NCBI RefSeq assembly: GCF_050003625.1
Contig: NC_134400.1
Location: 57,788,066 to 57,852,065 of the forward strand
Direction of reading: 5' to 3'
From: Haematobia irritans
Taxonomy: Eukaryota > Arthropoda > Insecta > Diptera > Muscidae
Length of the DNA: 64,000 bases
Below, one piece after another: positions 23,071 to 34,499 of this stretch (position 1 is the stretch's first letter; each line of letters begins with the position of its first letter). A program made the position numbers and the translations under genes. The notes beneath the pieces are model-generated. The model was not told the DNA's origin and did not search any database. It saw nothing but the letters and a program-made list of their open reading frames with translations.

Positions 23071-23726
23071 CACTGAAAAGAAAGCATACTCGGTTCCAAA
23101 GATTTTGTCTTTACTTTAAAAAATTTGGTATTGATTCCGAGCCAAAGAAGCGAAGAATACAAATAAGGATACTTTTAAGACAGAATTCTCTTTTAAATTT
23201 AGGTTTTGTGTACTTGCTTCTAGGAAGCAAATTTTAATTTTTCGCTTTCTCAGCTTTTTCTCTTCATATGCTATCACAGTCCTTTAAAAACGAGTTAACG
23301 ACAACTTTATTTTCTAAATTAAGACTTGACTTCCAGTAGAAATTATGCTATGTTTCAAGTAAAAAACGTCTTTAAAATAAAGAGTTGAAAAACATGCCCT
23401 ATATTTGAACGATTTTTTACTTTGTAGTCAGATGCAAAAAGACAACAAATTTAAAGACAATTTCATTAAATTTAAAGAATTTTTCTGAATTATTAAAAAC
23501 AAGTTGACCTTAGTTCAAACATTTTTTCTTTCATGTTATGATACAAATTTTTAAGTAAAATCACTTAATTATAAGGACAATACGATTTCATTGAAAAGTT
23601 TATCGACTTTTGGACAAGGAAAAAAAAACTTTATTTTAGAGAAATGTGTCTTTTATGCTAAGCAAAATTTGCAATCGTATTTTAAAGACATGAAATCTTT
23701 GACCTCGCGACAATATTTTTTCAGTG
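23071..23726. mobile_element. 656-bp CAC/GTG element
   Basis: The ends are CACTGAAAAGAAAGC and TTTTTTCAGTG, inverted for 9 bp, with TA on each side (23069-23070, 23727-23728). The interior has phrases such as GATTCCGAGCCAAAGAAGC that recur in fragments at 21800, 23890, 24020, 56830-56990 and 61550. Noncoding, non-autonomous. Confidence 0.75.
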
Positions 23727-24555
23727 TAGTTGAGGTGTAGAAAACAAGCACTGAAGCACTCAAGATATATCCTTCAGCACCATTTGTCGCATGGAATGAC
23801 ATACTGCCTGCGAACTCTTTCGTTTGTCACAAACTCCGTATCATGTAGTCATGTGTGCTACACTACAAACATGTATCCAAGGATTTTGACTTTGACTTAA
23901 GGATTTTGGCATTGATTCTGAGCTAAAGAGGCGGCTTCTTTAAAATAAAGACCTTTCTTTTTTAGACGCTGTTTTAGCAAAGCTAAACCTCAAACAAAGT
24001 TAACTTGGATCCAAAGATTTCGAACTTCCCGTAAGGATTTTGGTATTGATTCTGAGCCAAAGATGCCGCATTTTTAAAATAAAGACATTTTTTGGATCTA
24101 GGATTAATAAAATTAAAATTAGGATACAGATCTTAATTTAACAAAATGTAATTCTTTTTTGCGATATATTTATAAAGCCATGCACGTACAAGCAAATTCC
24201 ACAAGCAAATGGTCGAAATACTTCATAATAAAAAATGTTTTCTCAATTCCAAAAAAAAACAAAAACTTTAAACCAACGATACAAAATCTTCAATATAAGT
24301 CTTAGCTTATATATAAAGATGATTACTTTAATTTAGAAATGTTCTTCTTTACTTTAAGGGAAAAAGTTGAAGGACATACAACTTTAACTTTGCAAGATTC
24401 GTGTCCTAAATTAATTTAAACAATTTTTTAAAGAAAAAAAGTTTTCTTAATTCTACAAAAACACTTTACACAAATTCACTTTACACAAATGAATCAAAAT
24501 CCTCAAAATAAGTTTTAATTTATATTTCTTTATATCTAAAGATTCAATATATTAG
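23727..24555. repeat. repeat fragments of the 23071 family
   Basis: Two or three degenerate blocks with ATTGATTCTGAGC and AAAATAAAGACAT follow each other (about 23880-23970 and 24000-24090). The rest is A/T-rich sequence with AAGAAAAAAAGTT runs and no gene. Confidence 0.4.
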
Positions 24556-24559
24556 TTAA

Positions 24560-24765
24560 CCCTTATATTATGTTAGGGTCATTTGATGACCCACATCGTA
24601 TTTTTCATCAGCGCATTTCTTACTGTTGAAATATAATTAAAAGTTCTTACTATTCAGCAAGAATTCAGTAACATGTCAAAAATTCATGCACTGACTAGTA
24701 AGAACTTTTATTTATATTCCAAAAGTAAGAAATGCGCTGATGAAAAATACGAACATATATAAGGG
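24560..24765. mobile_element. piggyBac-type MITE, 206 bp
   Basis: It is flanked by TTAA at 24556-24559 and 24766-24769. The ends begin CCCTTATATTATG and, reversed, CCCTTATATATG. Inside is an inverted pair of 27 bp (left arm about 24597-24623, right arm about 24725-24751) containing TTTTTCATCAGCGCATTTC. TTAA target sites and CCC ends are typical of piggyBac. It is too short to encode a transposase. Confidence 0.8.
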
Positions 24766-24898
24766 TTAATTTAAAGTTGATTCTTTTAAACAAACATGTT
24801 TTTCTTTAAGGAAATTTATTTAAATATTTTTCCTTTGTTTGATTCATGTACTAAATTTAATGAAAAAGTTTTTTGAATCAAAGCAGTTTCAATTATTT

Positions 24899-27502
24899 TT
24901 ATACCCTCCATCATAGGATGGGGGTATATTAACTTTGTCATTCCGTTTATAACACATCGAAATATTGCTCTAAGACCCCATAAAGTATATATATTCTGGG
25001 TCGTGGTGAAATTCTGAGTCGATCTAAGCATGTCCGTCCGTCCGTCCGTCTGTTGAAATCACGTTAACTTCCGAACGAAAAAAGCTATCGACTTGAAACT
25101 TGGCACAAGTAGTTGTTATCGATGTAGGTCGGATGGTATTGAAAATGGGCCATATCGGTCCACTTTTATGTATAGCCCCCATATAAAGGGACCCTCAGAT
25201 TTGGCTTGTGGAGCCTCTAACAGAAGCATATTTCATCCGATCGGGCTGAAATTTGGTATATGGTGTTGGTATATGGTCTCTAACAACCATGCAAAAATTG
25301 GTCCACATCGGTCCATAATTATATATAGCCCCCATATAAACCGATCCCCAGATTTGGCTTGTGGAGCCTCTAAGAGAAGCATATTTCATCCGATCCGGCT
25401 GAAATTTAGTACATGGTGTTGGTAGATGGTCTCTAACAATCATGCAAAAATTGATCCACATCGGTCCATAATTATATATAGCCCCCATATAAACCGATCC
25501 CCAGATTTGGCTTGTGGAGCCTCTAAGAGAAGCATATTTCATCCGATCCAGCTGAAATTTGGTACATGGTGTTGGTAGATGGTCTCTACCAATCGTGCAA
25601 AAATTGGTCCACATCGGTCCATAATTATATATAGCCCCCATATAAACCGATCCCCAGATTTGGCTTGCGGAGCCTCAAAGAGAAGCTAATTTCATCCGAT
25701 CCGGCTGAAATTTGGTACATGATGTTGGTATATGGTCTCTAACAATCATGCAAAAACTGGTCCACATCGGTCCATAATTATATATAGCCCCCATATAAAC
25801 CGATCCCCAGATTTGGCTTGCGGAGCCTCAAAGAGAAGCAAATTTCATCCGATCCGGCTGAAATTTGGTACATGATGTTGGTATATGGTCTCTACCAACC
25901 ATGCAAAAATTGGTCCACATCGGTCCATAATTATATATAGACCCCATATAAACCGGTCTCCAGATTTGGCTTGCGAAGCCTCAAAGAGAAGCAAATTGCA
26001 TCCGACCCGGCTGAAATTTGGTACATGATGTTGGTATATGGTCTCTAAGAACCATGCAAAAATTGGTCCACATCGGTCCATAATTATATATGGACCCCAT
26101 ATAAACCGATCTCCAGATTTGGCTTGTGAAGCCTCAAAGAGAAGCAAATTGCATCCGATCCGGCTGAAATTTGGTACATGGTATTGGTATATGGTCTCTA
26201 ACAACTGTGCAAAAATTGTTCCACATCGGTCCATAATTATATATAGCGCCCATATAAACCGATCCCCAGATTTGGGTTGCGGAGCCTCAAAGAGAAGCAA
26301 ATTTCATCCGGTCTGCCTGAAATTTGGTACATGATATTGTTATATGGTCTCTAATAACCATGCAAAAATTGGTCCACATCGGTTCATAATTATATATAGC
26401 CCCCATATAAGCCGATCCCCAGATTTGGCTTGCGAAGTCTCCAAGAGAAGCAAATTTCATCCAATCCGGTTGTAATTGTGAACATGGTGTTAGTATATGA
26501 TCTTTAACAACCGTGCCAGAATTGGTCCATATCGGTCCATAATTATATATAGCCCCCATATAAAACGTTCTCCAGATTTGACCTCCGGAGCCTCTTGGAG
26601 GAGCAAAATTCATCCGATCCGGTTCAAATTAGGAACGTGGTGTTAGTATATGGTCGCTAACAACCATACAACAATTGGTCCAATCACACAAAAATTGGTC
26701 CATATCGGTTCATAATCATGGTTGCCACTAGAGCCAAAAATAATCTACCAAAATTTTATTATATAGAAAATTTTGTCAAAATTTTATTTCTATAGAAAAT
26801 TTTGTCAAAATTTTATTTCTAGAGAAAATTTTGTTAAAATTTTATTCGGTTCATAATAAAATTTTCATCATTGTCAAAATTTTATTTCTATAGAAAATTT
26901 TGTTCAAATTTTATTCGGTTCATAATCATGGTTGCCACTCGAACCAAAAATAATCTACCAAGATTTTATTTCTATAGAATATTTTGTCAAAAGTCTATTT
27001 CTATAGAAAATTTTGTTAAAATTTTATTTCTGTAGAAATTTTTGTCAAAATTTTCTTTCTATAGAAAATTTTGTCAAAATTTTTATTTCTATAGAAAATT
27101 TTATTTCTATAGAAAATTTTGTTAAAATTTTATTTCTGTAGAAAATTTTGTCAACATTTTATGTCTACTTTGTCAAACTGAATTATATACGTATTGGATC
27201 GATCTTTTTATACCCTCCATCATAGGATGGGGGTATATTAACTTTGTCATTCCGTTTGTAACCTGGCCTGGCCGAACTTACGGCCGTATATACTTGTTTG
27301 ATTTAATATATACCACGTATGGACTTACATACAATTTAGAAGATGGTGTTAGGAGGTTTTAAGATACCTTGCCATCGGCAAGCGTTACCGCAACTTAAGT
27401 AATTCGATTGTGGATGGCAGTGTTTAGAAGAAGTTTCTACGCAATCCATGATGGAGGGTACATAAGCTTCGGCCTGGCCGAACTTACGGCCGTATATACT
27501 TG
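24899..27502 (+). mobile_element. Helentron-like family A, copy 3 (long array)
   Basis: The longest array in the window. It starts TTATACCCTCCATCAT, has (GTCC)n at about 25032, then about ten 153-bp units. 29-bp minisatellite units follow at about 26750-27150, then ATGATGGAGGGTA, the hairpin TTCGGCCTGGCCGAA and ACTTG. It closely resembles copy 2, including the odd TTCATAATAAAATTTTCATC block, so the two derive from one recent subfamily. An 89-bp element is inserted at 27208. Confidence 0.85.
27208..27296 (+). mobile_element. 89-bp minimal Helentron-like insertion
   Basis: It consists only of the first 50-odd bases of family A (TTATACCCTCCATCAT to CCGTTTGTAAC) joined directly to its last 30-odd bases (GGCCTGGCCGAAC to TATACTTG). 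It sits in the T-run of copy 3. Copies 2 (near 20880) and 4 (near 38420) show the uninterrupted T-run, and counting Ts shows no target duplication. The 3' subterminal repeat and one side of the hairpin are missing. It is either a minimal mobile derivative or a full insertion that later lost its middle. Confidence 0.8.
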
Positions 27503-28251
27503 TTTTAATTGAAGCAATCATTTATTTATTGCTTTATTATTTATTAATAATTATTTTAATTTTATATGCTATAAATTTCTTGTAATTTTGTAAGAATGCA
27601 TATGAATTTTCGGATTATAATTATAGATTTTGGGTTAGAGCTGAGTCAAAATTTAATGAATAATTACGAACAAAATATTTAAATATATTAATTGGGATGA
27701 TTAATATTTTAAATAATTTCAATCATTCAGTTAAGAATATAACTGATTTTTTAATTCGATTATAATTTTAATTGTATCAGTTATTGTTTAATTTATTACG
27801 TTCATATTTAATTGGAAATATTTTTTTGTGTACAGTACAAAATTAAAGAAGAACAAAGTAGGAGGCTTGCATTTTATATTTCAGGATTGGGCAAGCCTAA
27901 TATTGGCAAGTGATGGATCGTGGATTTGCTTGCATGAGCCCGAAATTAAACAGCCTTCGACTGTATGAGTGTTTCAAGAAGTATTTCCAAGCAAATGGTC
28001 AACGTTTGTTTGCCAGTTGACTTCCAAGAAATCGGGAAATACATCCTCGAAAACGGGTCACTCATTCGGGATCGATTTTAAAAAAAATCCAGGGATTCGG
28101 GATTTCGAAATATAGAATCCCGGGATTTCCGGGATTTTTTTTTTTGGGATCCCGAAATTTTCGGGATTCTTTAAATATTTTAATTAATAACAATCTACAG
28201 GACCAAAAAATTGATTAAACCAATTTAGTTTAATTCAATTTTAGTAACAAA
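27503..28251. repeat. gene-free stretch with GGGATTTC repeats
   Basis: 27510-27840 is AT-rich with AATTAAAT motifs like those at 235-400 and 12695-12871, ending ATTTTTTTGTGTAC. 28075-28175 carries several variants of GGGATTTCGGGATT and TCCCGAAAT. Similar GC-rich words reappear at 30510-30550, so family A copy 8 and the SINE may have split one older repeat. No coding signal. Confidence 0.4.
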
Positions 28252-29380
28252 CAAGTATATACGGCCGTAAGTTCGGCCAGGCCGAATCTTATGTACCCTC
28301 CACCATGCATTGCGTAGAAACTTCTACGAAAGACTGTCATCCACAATTGAATTAATTGGGTTGTGTTTATCTTAAAACTTCTTAACATCGTTTTCTAAAT
28401 TGTGAGTTAGTCCATTCGTGGTATATATTAGAAAAACGTATGTATAGGTAAGTCTACAAGTAATTACGAATCGCTATGGACTTATGCACGGTACGTAGAG
28501 AGCCAGAATTGAAATTTGGGGGTCGCTTGATATGGACCAATTTTTGTGTGATTGGGGATCTATTTATCTGAGGGCTATATATAACTATAGACCGATATGG
28601 AGAAGGAATATGATCACCTCAAACATGTTTTAAGAGAAAAATGTTATTTTGGGTGGTGACCCTGTAACATGGTTTTCGCAACCATGTTATTTTCTTGGAA
28701 ATCATGTATCTGATTTCGGCAAGCAGGTTATATTTGACGAGAAAATAATATTTTAGTGACAAAAATGTTACATGGTCACAACAATAACATTTTGCTCTTG
28801 AAACATGTTTGAGGTGATCATATTCCTTCTCTGGGTGTAGTTAGGCATGGTTTTTAACGGCCATATACTAGCACAATGTACCAAATTTCAACTGACTCGA
28901 ATGAAATTTGCTCCTCTAAGTGGCTCCAAAACCAAATCTCGGGATCGGTTTATATGGGGGCTATATATGATTATGGACTGATATGGACCACTTTTGACAT
29001 GGTTGTTAAATATCATATACTAACATCACGTACCAAATTTCAACCGAATCGGATGAGTTTTGCTCTTCCAAGGGGCTCCGGAGGTTAAATCTGGGGATCG
29101 GTTTATATGGGGGCTATATATAATTATAGACCGATTTGGAACAATTTTTGCATGTTTGTTAGAGATCATATGCTGACACCATGTACCTAATTTCAACCGG
29201 ATCGGTTGAAATTTGCTTCTCTTAGAGGATCGGCAAGCCAAATTTGGGGGTCCGTTTATATGGGAGCTATACGTAAAAGTGGACCCATATGGCCCAGTTG
29301 CAATACCTACATCAATAACAACTACTTGTGCCAAGTTTAAAGTCGATTAATACCCCCATACCTATGGTGGAGGATGGGGG
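28252..29380 (-). mobile_element. Helentron-like family A, copy 8
   Basis: Minus orientation. The ACTTG end and hairpin are at 28252-28295 (TTCGGCCAGGCCGAA), then ATGGTGGAGGG on the minus strand. Array units with CCGATCCCCAGATTT follow, and the 5' region is near 29380 with CCTCCACCAT. The 5' end is rearranged and lacks the GTCY tract. A 237-bp fold-back element is inserted at 28601-28837. Confidence 0.7.
28601..28837. mobile_element. 237-bp fold-back MITE
   Basis: The arms read AGAAGGAATATGATCACCTC on the left and its complement on the right, each going on into AAACATGTTT. The right end is CTGGGTG next to TA. Comparison with other family A copies (GATATGGACCTAGTTAGG) shows about a dozen bases missing at the left junction, including the expected TA and CACCCAG. 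It belongs to the CAC/GTG group and has a damaged left tip. The core repeats AACATG and AATGTTA. Confidence 0.7.
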
Positions 29381-29429
29381 TATTTAAACAAAAGAACATA
29401 CGAGTAACATAAATTAAAGAGCAATGTTA

Positions 29430-29769
29430 GGTTAGGTTAGGTTAGGTGGCAGCCCGATGTATCAGGCTCACTTAGACTATTCAGTCCATTGTGATACCAC
29501 ATTGCAGAACTTCTCTCTTATCACTGAGTGCTGCCCGATTCCATGTTAACTTCAAAGACAAGGGAGCTCCTTTTTATAGCCGAGTCCGAACGGCCTTCCA
29601 CATTGCAGTGAAACCACTTGGAGAAGCTTTGAAACCCTCAGAAATGTCACCAGCATTACTGAGGTGGGATAATCCACCGCTGAAAAACTTTTTGGTGTTC
29701 GGTCGAAACAGGAATCGAACCCACGACCTTGTGTATGCAAGGCGGGCATGCTTACCATTGCACCACGGT
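29430..29769 (-). mobile_element. full-length tRNA-derived SINE, 340 bp
   Basis: It is flanked by AGCAATGTTA at 29420-29429 and 29770-29779. On the minus strand it starts ACCGTGGTGCAATGGTAAGC with A-box character, then a B-box GGGTTCGATTCC and CGACCGAACACCAAAAAG. A central body follows, then the conserved tail core AATAGTCTAAGTGAGCC and (CCTAA)n. It carries an internal Pol III promoter and depends on a LINE for movement. Frames read through it (for example 29491-29997) are accidental. Confidence 0.85.
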
Positions 29770-29779
29770 AGCAATGTTA

Positions 29780-30559
29780 AATTGCTATCATACTTAACGA
29801 ACACTTATGGTGTTTTCTTGTCTTGTAAAAAATGCGCACTTTTTTTGTATTTTACCCGGAAAAGGTACTTTTCATGTTCTTTTGTAAAAAAAAAACAGGC
29901 AAACGTGCAAAAAGGCTTCGAATTCTGTTGTAAAAATAGTGCCACGCACTGCCACGGGGGCTTTCAGCAAATGCGCATTCTGTACAGAAAAAATTAAGGC
30001 AAGACATTTTTTTCAGAAAAGAAAACACCAACTCAAATTGTGAAGAAAAGAAAAACAAAAATATTATGACAAAAATAAATAAAAAAGTTATCTTACACAG
30101 CAAAATGTTTTAAGGATTAGGTTAGATTAGGCGTATTTTCATATACTTGTGATAATCCTTTTGTACTTCGATTTAAGTAAAAAATTTTTCCAAATTTTTA
30201 TCAGATAAACACGATCGATGGACCCTTTATCATTGCTTTTTATTTTATGTGGCACGAATTCCATTTCACATGAACTCATTATTCAAAGGACCTTATCGTT
30301 TACTTCGATTTTTGACGAAATTGTGCTAAACAGTGTGGTGTATGTATAATAAATTCTTACTCAAGGTGTACCATAAATGTTTATTAACTCAATTTGTCGG
30401 GTATGGAATCTAAGGGCCGTTTACACTGAGTGAAGACTCCAATTTATTAATAAAAATATCATAAAATTATAAAAAAAAACCCACAATTTTAACAAATTGG
30501 AATTATTTTTTCGGGGTCCCGGGATTCGGCTGTGATTTATCCCGGGTAACAGCCCTAGT
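29780..30559. other. unassigned sequence
   Basis: No gene or clear repeat boundary. Short direct phrases resemble the composite elements, and the GC-rich words at 30510-30550 (GTCCCGGGATTCGG) recall 28075-28175. Confidence 0.35.
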
Positions 30560-30757
30560 CACTCTACACAACTGTGTAGTCCTGACTTGGCACCGAATGA
30601 CTTCGTTTTATTCCCGCACTTAAAAGATAAAATGAAAGATGAACTTTTTCGACAACTGAAGAAGCTGGTTGATGGGTTTGGAATGCATTTTTTCGAAATA
30701 CTTCAATCAGAGTGGCAAAAGTGCTTCGACAATTGGTTCAAATGCATGCAAAAGTGA
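30560..30757 (+). pseudogene. mariner transposase C-terminal fragment
   Basis: This is an open stretch of 65 codons ending in TGA at 30755-30757. It reads CSPDLAPNDFVLFPHLK and then QSEWQKCFDNWFKCMQK, the C-terminal end of a DD34D mariner transposase including the last catalytic D. It differs clearly from the relic at 8273-9266, so it is another mariner lineage. Upstream domains are absent. Confidence 0.75.
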
Positions 30758-30940
30758 ATACATCTTTTGCTCTCTAAACCCAAAATATAAAAGGCAACCT
30801 TCGCACGAGTCATGTTAAACCAAAATTTAACATAAAGATTTTCTACGTACTCTTACTTGCATTTCAGTTTCAGTTGTCTTAATGAGCAAAAGAGTATTAT
30901 ATAATAAATTAACATAATTTATTCGTGGATGTGTTGCAGG

Positions 30941-31040
30941 ATCATGTGATGGATAAAGGTAGATGGAATAAAACAATATAAATTCCACTTCAATTTTTCT
31001 TTTTTATAAGTAAAATAGAATGCAAAACAATTTTGCTATG
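30941..31040 (+). repeat. about 100-bp direct repeat, left copy
   Basis: The sequence from TGTGATGGATAAAGGTAGAT to AAAATAGAATGCAA recurs at 33201-33298 with few differences, on the other side of family A copy 9. It is far longer than an insertion-site duplication, so a separate duplication event flanks or includes the element. Confidence 0.75.
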
Positions 31041-31126
31041 CTCGGCTTTGATGAGGTTGATTCAATTATTGAGTTCAGAAATTTTGTATGCGTAATTATG
31101 TATTAGAACGAAAAAGAAAGAAAAAA

Positions 31127-33164
31127 CAAGTATATACGGCCGTAAGTTCGGCCAGGCCGAATCTTATGTACCCTCCACCATGGATTGCGTAGGAACTTCT
31201 ACTAAAGGCTGTCATCCACAATCGAATTACTTGGGTTGCGATAACACTTGCCGATGGCAAGGTATCGTAAAACTTTTTAACACTGTCTTCTAAATTGTAA
31301 GTTAGCCCATACGGGGTATATATTAAACAAAAAAAGGCCGATTAAATACGTATATAATCTAGTTTGACAAAATTTTCTATAGAAATAAAATTTTGACAAA
31401 ATTTTCTATAGAAATGAAACCTTGACAAAAATTTCTATAGAAATAAAATTTTGACAAAATTTTCTATAGAAATAAAAATTTGACAAAATTTTCTATAGAA
31501 ATAAAAACTTGACAAAATTTTCTATAGAAATAAAATGTTGACAAAATTTTCTATGGAAGTAAAATGTTGACAAAATTTTCTATAGCAATACAATTTTGAC
31601 AAAAATTTCTATAGAAATAAAATGTTGACAAAATTTTGTATAGAAATAAAATTTTGACAAAATTTTGTATAGAAATAAAATGTTGACAAAATTTTCTACA
31701 GAAATAAATTTTTTACAAAATTTTCTATAGAAATAAAATTTTGACAAACATTTCTATAGAAATAAACTTTTGACAAAACTTTCTATAGAAATGAAATTTT
31801 AACAAAACTTTCTATAGTAATAAAATTTGACAAAATTTTCTATGGAAATAAAGTTTTGGTAGATTACAAAATTTTCTATAGAAATAAAATTTTGACAAAA
31901 TTTTCTATGGAAATAAAATTTTGACAAACATTTGTATATAAATAAACTTTTGACAAAACTTTCTATAGAAATGAAATTTTGACAAAACTTTCTATAGTAA
32001 TAAAATTTGACAAAATTTTCTATGGAAATAAAGTTTTGGTAGATTATTTTTGGCGATATGGATCAATTTTTGTGTAATAAGTCATCGGCTATATATAACT
32101 AAAGACCGATATGGACCAATATTTACATGGCTGTTAGAGGCCATATATTGACAAAATGTACCAAATTTCAACCGTATCGGATGACTTTTGCTCCTCCAAG
32201 AGGTTCCGGACGTCAAATCTGGGGACGGTTTATATGGGAACTATATATAATTATGGACCGATATGGACCAATTTTTGCATGGTTGTTAGAGACCATATAC
32301 TAACACCATGTACCAAATTTCAACTGGATCGGATGAATTTTGCTCTTCCAAGAGGCTCCGGAGGTCAAATCTGGGGATCAGTTTATAAGGGGGATATATA
32401 TAATTATGGACCGATATGGACCAATTTTTGCATGGTTATTAGAGGCCATAAACTAACATCAGGTACCAAATTTCAACCGGATCGGATGAATTTTGCCCCT
32501 CCAAAAGTCTCCGGAGGTCAAATCTGGGGATCGGTTTATATGGGGGCTATATATAATTATGAACCGATATGGACCAATTTTTGCATGGTTGTTAGAGACC
32601 ATATACTTACATCAGGTACCAAATTTCAATCGGATCGGATGAATTTTGCCCCTCCAAGAGGCTCCGGAGGTCAAATCTGGGGATCGGTTTATATGGGGGC
32701 TATATATAATTATGGACCGATATGGACCAATTTTTGCATGGTTGTTAGAGACCGTATACTAAGACCACGTACCAAATTTCAACCGGATCGGATGAATTTT
32801 GCTGCTCCGGGAGGCTCCCCAAGCCAAATTTGGGGATCGGTTTATATGGGGCTATACGTAAACGTGGTCCGATATGGCCCATTTTCAATACCATCCGACC
32901 TACATCAATAACAACTACTTGTGCCAAGTTTCAAGTCGATAGCTTGTTTCGTTCGGAAGTTAGCGTGATTTCCACAGACGGACGGACAGCCGGACAGACG
33001 GACAGACGGACGGACGGACAGACGGACGGACATGCTTATATCGACTCAGAATTTCACCACGACCCAGAATATTTATACTTTATGGGGTCTTAGAGCAATA
33101 TTTCGATGTGTTACAAACGGAATGACAAAGTTAATATACCCCCATCCTATGGTGGAGGGTATAA
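31127..33164 (-). mobile_element. Helentron-like family A, copy 9
   Basis: Complete on the minus strand. The ACTTG end and hairpin TTCGGCCAGGCCGAA are at 31127-31165. A large 29-bp minisatellite block lies at 31370-32050, 153-bp units at 32090-32880, the GTCY tract at 32980-33030 and the start near 33164. The subterminal repeats (CCCTCCACCAT and ATGGTGGAGGG) pair exactly. The 251-codon frame at 32156-32911 is the array read in phase, not a gene. An inverted near-copy of its array and minisatellite lies at 40480-42000. Confidence 0.85.
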
Positions 33165-34499
33165 TAAATAAAACTTAACTCTGATTTAATGAATCGCGGG
33201 ATTATGTGATGGATAAAGGTAGATGGAGTAAAACAATATAAATTCCACTTCAATTTTTCATTTTTATAAGTAAAATAGAATGCAATACAAGTTTGCTTCG
33301 AAAAAGTAAGATCTAATTGCTCCGCATGACCATAAACCGCTCCGGACAGTGACATAGCCAACGTGGTGGAAATGATACTCATCAGCCAAGATTATTTTTC
33401 GATGAAATTCCAGTTTCACAATTTTTGTAGTGAATTTTAATAATTTCCATTTATTTATCGTTTCATTTTTAATGAAGGCGTTATTTCTACTTGTCAAATG
33501 TCAAAGCGGAAAAGCTTCAAAAATGATTGCTACCAAACTACGGGATAATTCCAAAAAGAACTTCTAGTTAAGAAACTATTATCAACGACTCTGAATGGTT
33601 TTTAGCTCTTTCTCACTTGGTCCTAGTAGTGTGGGCTCTCTCACACACACCTTTTCTGTGGTTTTATTACATATCTTCAATTTATTCTCCAAAAGATATT
33701 CTTCATCTAGCTCATAATAGACTTTCAAAAATTGCTTAACCAATTCTGAAATTTGTATTTGTGGTTTTCTCAAAATCATTTATGTACGCATCACAATGCA
33801 TTTGCTAATGGCTGCCAATATTGAATGCACACGTCCATCACTATTGATAGATAAAGAGATAATAACTTTTGTATTCAAGATGTAAACATAGAGAGAGAAA
33901 GAGAACATAATACGCTTCAGTGTCTGTGCTTAATTTAACTAAGCACACTCTTCTACATAGAAACTCTTACGAGAATAACGAACTCCAGTTTGACAAACAA
34001 TGACCAACACCGGCTCCTGTGCAGGGAAGCAAAATTGCTTGACAATATTGAAGAATTAAACAAACGATTATAGTTGTGGGGAATTTAATAAAGAGCAATA
34101 TTGTAGTAACTGTCGATGCTTCATGCTCATACATACAATGTAACTTTTTCAATTAATAGTTGTTATTGTCACTTAGGCATGAGTTTCTCATTAAATTGTT
34201 TCCGTTTCCGTGCACAGGGTTTTTGTGCTAGAACAGACAGCAGGAGCCAGCGTACACAGACAACTGCATATTCATGTGCAACTCAACAACAATGGTGACG
34301 ATGATGATGAAGATGACGTGCAATAATTCTTCATATGCTTCAAGATGAAATAGAAAGGAATGATTTGAGACCGTTTGTGTTGAATCAATATTCGATTAGT
34401 CTTTCATTTAATTACTAATAGAAAAATAGGACAATGACAATATTGTCTTTAACCAAAATGCCACTTTAGAGCAGGAAATTTAGAAGAAAAAACCACAAA
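33165..34499. other. gene-free sequence, partly unique
   Basis: 33201-33298 is the right copy of the direct repeat at 30941. The remainder shows no repeat family known from this window and no convincing gene. A minus-strand frame of 65 codons at 33582-33779 is unremarkable. This may be host DNA. Confidence 0.4.

Noticed and set aside
29491..29997. 168-codon plus-strand frame
   Set aside because: It runs antisense through the full-length SINE and its flank. The minus-strand frames there are also accidental.
32156..32911. 251-codon plus-strand frame with repeated IWGSVYMGAIYNYGP
   Set aside because: It is the 153-bp family A array read in phase. 153 is 51 codons, so the frame stays open through successive units. 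Similar frames at 44302-44955, 48396-49124, 19829-20308, 25195-25641 and 40458-40907 have the same cause.
33582..33779. 65-codon minus-strand frame in unassigned DNA
   Set aside because: Length is within chance for this composition, and nothing in the sequence resembles a known family.
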